Shown: positions 59,702 to 64,000 of the stretch, piece by piece
How the letters are laid out: every line of letters starts with the position of its first letter
Position numbering within the stretch: the stretch's first letter is position 1
Assembly (NCBI GenBank): GCA_047967505.1
Contig: CM106539.1
DNA from: Dipteris shenzhenensis
Lineage: Eukaryota > Polypodiophyta > Polypodiopsida > Gleicheniales
Reading direction: 5' to 3' (one strand)
Length of the DNA stretch: 64,000 nt
Translations under genes and position numbers: made by a program
Notes under the pieces: generated by a model
What the model was told of the DNA's origin: nothing
What the model saw: only the letters and a program-made list of their open reading frames with translations
Database searches by the model: none

Positions 59702-59970
59702 TGACATAATATGAAGAGGGGAGAGGAGAAGAGTGGAGATGAGGAGAGAGGGCACAGCTAGAGAGCACACCACAAATGACTAACTGTACACTAGATTTAG
59801 TCAAAAATGTAGAATATATACAAACCCATTTAGGGTTAGGGTTAGGGTTAGGGTTAAGGGATCTAACCCTTTTCTTTATAGTACTCTATTGGGTTAGTAC
59901 TATGCACATATGATCACGTGATGGTGCTATGCACACATGATTACATGATGTTGAGTGTGAACTCTCAACA
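59702..59970 (-). repeat. Copia 3' LTR (269 bp)
   Basis: It runs from TGTTGAGAGTTC (minus-strand start, 59970) to ATTATGTCA. It holds a run of four TTAGGG-type units at 59829-59860 that is largely absent from the sister LTR at 19996-20251. Confidence 0.92.
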
Positions 59971-59981
59971 CCTTCCCTCAA
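59971..59981 (-). promoter_or_regulatory. Polypurine tract of the Copia element
   Basis: The minus strand reads TTGAGGGAAGG immediately before the LTR start TGTTGAG. The same tract is kept in the copy at 20252. Confidence 0.8.
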
Positions 59982-60058
59982 GATCAACATCATGAAGTAG
60001 GCCTTCCCTCAGGATGATGATTATGGGGAATCGAAGAAGGACTGAGCATTACATTCTA

Positions 60059-61490
60059 TCACACCCCTTTAATGGGAATGTCCTTCCTTTGCATCAAACC
60101 AAGAGCTAATCGATGTTTCTCAAAAAGCTCTTTACCGAGTGGTTTGGTAAAGATGTCTGCAACATTCTCTTTACTGTCACAATGCTGCAGTGTGATGTCA
60201 CCAAGTAACACTCTTTCTATGATGAAGTGCTCTCTGACATCAATGTGCTTTGTCCTGGAGCGATATACTAGATTCTTGGCCAATGCTTGAGTCGATTGAT
60301 TATCACAGTATATTGTTGTTGGCTTTAACTCATCAAAGTAATTTGTTTCTACTAATAGTCTTCTGAGCCATATATCCTCACATGTACCTGTAGTGGGTGC
60401 TCTATATTCTACTTTAGTCAAAGACATAGAAACAGTTGGTTGTTTGTTTGAAAACCATGATATAGCACCTTGACCAAGGAAAAATGCGTATCCCTGTGTC
60501 AATCTCCTAGTCTCAAGATCTCCGGCATAGTCACTATCATTGTATTCATGCAACTGTGGATGACTTCCTCTGTATTCTATCCCAAACTGTCTTGTACCTC
60601 TGATGTATCTCAAGACTCTTTTGGGTGCATTCCAGTGAGACTATTTTGGATTTGCCATAAACTGTGCAAGTGAACTTACTACATAACAAATATCTAGCCG
60701 TGTAATAGTCAAATATATAAGAGATCCAATGAGCTACCTATAGTATCTGTCATTGACCGTAGGGTTTTTTGAATCTTCAGTAAGTTTCAAACTCTGTTCC
60801 ATGGGAGTGGCTGCAATCTTACAATCTGCCATATGAAATTTCTTCAGAAGACTATCAACATACTTGAGTTGACTCATGAATGTGCTATTTGAATCTCTCC
60901 AAAACTCAATTCCAAGACAATAGTGCATAAGTCCAAGATCTTTCATGTCAAACTCTACAAATAAGTCTTGTTTTAGTTTTCTGATGAAGCTATCCTTGCT
61001 TCCTGTCATAATTAGATCATCTACGTACAAAAGTGCAATAGTAATGTCTTCCCCTTGAACTTTGTAGTAAAGAGTATGTTTGCATTGGATTTCATGTATC
61101 CCAAATTAGCAAAATACTTGTCGATTCTATTGTACCAACTTCTAGGTGCTTGCTTTAAGCCATAGAGACTCTTCTTGAGATGGAAAACCTTATTCTCCTT
61201 TCCTGGTTCAACATAACCTGCCGGTTGTTGCATGTAGACTTCCTCGTCTAGGTAACCATTGAGAAATGCATTCTTGACATCGAGCTGATACACATTCCAT
61301 CTACTGAGTGTCGCTAGTGATATCAAGAACCGTATGGAATCCATGTTTGCTACTAGAGCATAAGTCTCATCATAATCTTGACCATATTGCTATGCAAATC
61401 CTTTTGCAACTACTCTAGCTTTGTATCTTTGAATACTTTCATCTAGTTCAACTTAAATTTGTATACACATTTGTTTGCTATGGCCTTTTT
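60059..61490 (-). pseudogene. Copia reverse transcriptase and RNase H relic
   Basis: From right to left: RT begins near 61480 (KARVVAKGFA, then TAG at 61390-61392), VYQLDVKNAFLNGYLDEEVYM (61300-61240), SLYGLKQAPRSWYNRID, a frameshift near 61060, then the catalytic YVDD (61027-61016) and LKDLGLMHYCLGIEF-like block. RNase H at 60613-60059 has SDYAGDLETRRLTQGY and CDSKENVADIFTKPLGKE. The RT active-site motif is intact, but the frame is not. Confidence 0.9.
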
Positions 61491-61795
61491 TCCTGATGAA
61501 AGGTCGCATAATTCCAAGTATTATTCTTATACAAAGCATCCATTTCTTCATTCATAGTAGTTTGCTATTCTAGCTTGTCTACTGCATCTTTGAAGTACAC
61601 TGGCTCTTTTGTAGCCATGATGGTAATCATAAGAGCATAGTTGGTGGTTTCCACCTGAATTGCTTTGCCTTTTTGAGCATATGTCAATCTGGCTAGAGGT
61701 CTAATTTTCCTAGTAGACCGTCTGAGCTGTTGTGGCTCTGCTTAGGGTGCTTCTGGCAATTCTTGCTCTTCTTCATCAACCTATTTTGTAGCTGA

Positions 61796-62860
61796 CTATG
61801 AAATCGATGCTTCCATCTCTTGTGTATTTGAGTTTTTCCATTCTGATTCCTCATCAAAGATTACATCTTTGGAGATAATGACCTTGCAGTTGATGGGATC
61901 ATACAACTTGTATGCTTTGCTTTCTTCACTGTAACCAACCATGATGCATTTGCATGACTTCGCATCCAATTTCCTGTGATGATCATCATGTATGTGGGCA
62001 TATGCTATGCAACCAAATATGTGGAGATGCCCAATTCGTGGCTTGTGTCTAGTGAATGCTTCATAAGGAGTCATACTCTATATTGGTTTGGTAGGAAGCC
62101 GATTAAGCAAATAGTTTGCAATGGCTATTGCTTTTGCCCAATACTGATTCGGAAGATGCTTCTCACTAAGCATTGCTCTAGCACTGTCTACTAAAGTATC
62201 ATTCTTCATTTCAGCTCTTGCATTCTGCTGAGGAGTATCTACACATGTGAATTGTCTTCAAATGCCGTGACTTCTGCAAAAGTTCATGAATGTTAAAAAC
62301 ATGTATTCACCTCCTCTATCTAATCTCATGTCTTTGATCTTTTTGCCTGTCTAGTTTTCTACCATGGTTTTGAATTCTTGAAATCTGGAAAACACTTCAG
62401 ATTTCTCCTTTAGAAAGTAGACCCAACAATATCTGTTGTAGTCATCGATGAAAGTCAAGTAGTAAGGTGAACCATTGATGTTGCGGTTCTGGGCATAACC
62501 TCATAATCTGTATGAATCAAATCAAGAATACCTCATGCACGAGAGGTACTTTTGCCAAAGTTGGTTCGCTTTTGTTTGTCGAAGCAACATGCTTTGCAAA
62601 CTTTTCCAAGAAACTATAGCTTCGGAATCCCAATTGCCATATTCTGATTCCTGAGATCTAACAAGTACTTGAAATTGACATGACCATATCTCTTGTGCCA
62701 TTTTGCAGATAGTGGCATCTGTTGCGGTTGAGCTGACATGGCATGCTTTTCTGGTAATGTAGCTAGCATTCTATACAAATGCCCTTCCTTGACTCCTTTT
62801 GCTACTAGCTGACATCTTTTGGATTTATCTCTGATAGTGCATTCATCTTCGTCAAAGATG
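61796..62860 (-). pseudogene. Copia integrase relic
   Basis: The C-terminal part at 62074-61796 is in one frame (HLHIFGCIAYAH, KCIMVGYSEESKAYKLYDP, VIFDEESEWKNS). The catalytic core between 62080 and 62600 is recognisable only in pieces across several phases, and the zinc-binding part lies near 62600-62720. Confidence 0.85.
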
Positions 62861-62862
62861 AC

Positions 62863-64000
62863 TCAGTAGTGGTGTTCCGTCATTTGACCTACTAACAAAA
62901 GGTTCTTGCTGAGTTTCAGAACATAGAGCACATCTTTCACCAATCCTTTCGTACTAGTGAAATTGTTCATAGGGATTATACCTATCCCTTGAACTGGATT
63001 CAATGTATTGTCTGCTATGTAGATGACATTTTTCTTACCTTCTAATGGTTTCATCTCTGTGAACCATTCCTGATGATTTTTCATGTGAGATGATGCACCG
63101 TTGTCGATATACCAAGGATCCTGTTCCACTTGGTCGACTTGATAGGTGAAATCCTCTCTATGATTGTAATCAGTGTCTAGGTACATTTTGCATTAGTCTG
63201 ATGCATTTCCTCACTTGCAAGAAACATATTCCCATGTTCATTTGCAAAATGACTATGACTAGAATGCCCACCACAATGATTTCCTCTACGTGGAAATTCC
63301 CTCGATTATTGCTGGATTGACCGCCTTTGTCGTATTGCTTTTTGCAGTAATCTCTTTCATAGTGTCCAAACTTGTGACAGTAGTTGCACTGGATGTTTGA
63401 CATGTTGGTGGATGCATTCCCTCATCCTTGGAATCTTTCTTGATTGGAATGATTTTCTCTTTGATGATTCTGATGTTGCTAATGTTGATTCTGACTTTGC
63501 TGATGACTCTGTTGTTGATGATGACCACTTTTCTGGAATGATCTACCTCTGCCTCTACCTTTACCTCTGCTTCTGTCTGAAGTTGTGAATGCCTGATCAT
63601 TAGAATGACCTTTGCGTGCTTGAATTGCCTGACTCCTGAGTTCTTCATCAAGTACGACTGACTGGAGTCCTTCCAGTGTCGGTATTTGCAGTTGGATGGC
63701 AATACTCTGGACTAGATTCTCGTATCCCTCTCCTAGTCCATTCGGGATTACTTGAACCATTTCTGCGAGGTTCATAGTCTCTCCTGCTACTGCAAGTTGA
63801 TTGTTGTAGTCTTTGATCCGAAGTACATAAGCATGACCGGTTTCGCTGCTGTTACGGAAACTTTGGTTGATTTGGTTTCTCACTATGAGAATCCTGGATG
63901 TGTTCTTGGACTCGTAGAGAGCTGCAAATATATCCCATGCTTCTTTCAATGTCTTGACTATGTTGAGCTGTCCTAGCATGACATCTTGCACATTCTACTT
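62863..64000 (-). pseudogene. Copia gag and protease relic (5' partial)
   Basis: Gag lies at about 64000-63479 (MLGQLNIVKTLKEAWDIFA, ESKNTSRILIVRNQ, GLGEGYENLVQSIA), ending in an Arg/Gly- and Gln/His-rich stretch. The zinc knuckle is at 63400-63350 (CNYCHKFGHYERDYC), where the usual final Cys is Tyr and a Cys follows one residue later. The protease motif is DNGASSHM (63130-63100), with Asn replacing the usual Ser. In the gag frame there is TAG at 63995-63997. Gag and the downstream part are in different frames. Confidence 0.88.

Larger units (their letters stand above)
59702..64000 (-). mobile_element. Copia retrotransposon, minus strand, 5' part beyond the window
   Basis: The 3' LTR is at 59702-59970, then polypurine tract, RNase H, RT, integrase, protease and gag in the expected Copia order reading right to left. 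The 5' LTR and the start of gag lie past 64000. The nearest flank on the left is GGTAG (59697-59701), a candidate target duplication whose partner cannot be seen. Frameshifts and stops in all parts show that it is inactive. Confidence 0.93.

Overview
This window looks like nuclear DNA from a large, transposon-packed plant genome. The evidence is eukaryotic GT/AG intron-exon structure inside transposase genes, plant-type CACTA (En/Spm), Copia, Gypsy and LINE sequences, telomere-like TTTAGGG/TTAGGG motifs and long simple-sequence tracts. The only host-type gene seen is the 3' exon of a squalene-hopene cyclase at the left edge. It is the bacterial-type triterpene cyclase, not the oxidosqualene cyclase of seed plants. 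Plant copies of this enzyme are known from ferns, lycophytes and bryophytes, so a fern or other non-seed plant is the best guess (inference).

Layout. 1-1000: cyclase 3' end followed by a tandemly duplicated tail. 1564-3600: decayed CACTA end with a TnpA-like ORF and a purine tract. 4086-6243: complete non-autonomous LTR element with 5-bp target duplications. 6655-9608: tandem repeats, a decayed minus-strand gene and a palindromic repeat array. 9609-19303: structurally complete 9.7-kb CACTA element inserted in that array (TSD TCT), with TNP2 transposase on the minus strand and a TnpA-like gene on the plus strand. 19996-21356: truncated Copia. 22050-23811: Gypsy gag relic. 24080-26940: second TNP2 relic. 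26945-30600: two LINE relics separated by a CACTA end. 30600-37250: AT-rich and purine-rich filler with small Gypsy, CACTA and LTR pieces. 37255-44275: about 180-bp satellite arrays, a Copia integrase relic, and a roughly 2.3-kb segment present twice that combines satellite, telomere-like and G-rich DNA. 44280-49770: two tRNA-like SINE candidates and a decayed coiled-coil ORF. 49775-54164: Copia relic joined to a Gypsy relic. 54190-57490: pyrimidine-rich minisatellites. 59340-59701: Gypsy RT relic split by a minus-strand Copia element (59702 to beyond the window).

Almost everything is dead or selfish DNA, and no host pathway or operon can be read. The most informative signals are the CACTA element, whose TnpA-like gene appears to carry a 2.1-kb intron made of a palindromic, pyrimidine-rich array; the strong excess of Gln-to-stop (CAG to TAG) changes in retroelement ORFs, which two homologous Copia copies support directly; and the composite satellite/telomere-like/G-rich duplication. 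I found no convincing undescribed functional system.
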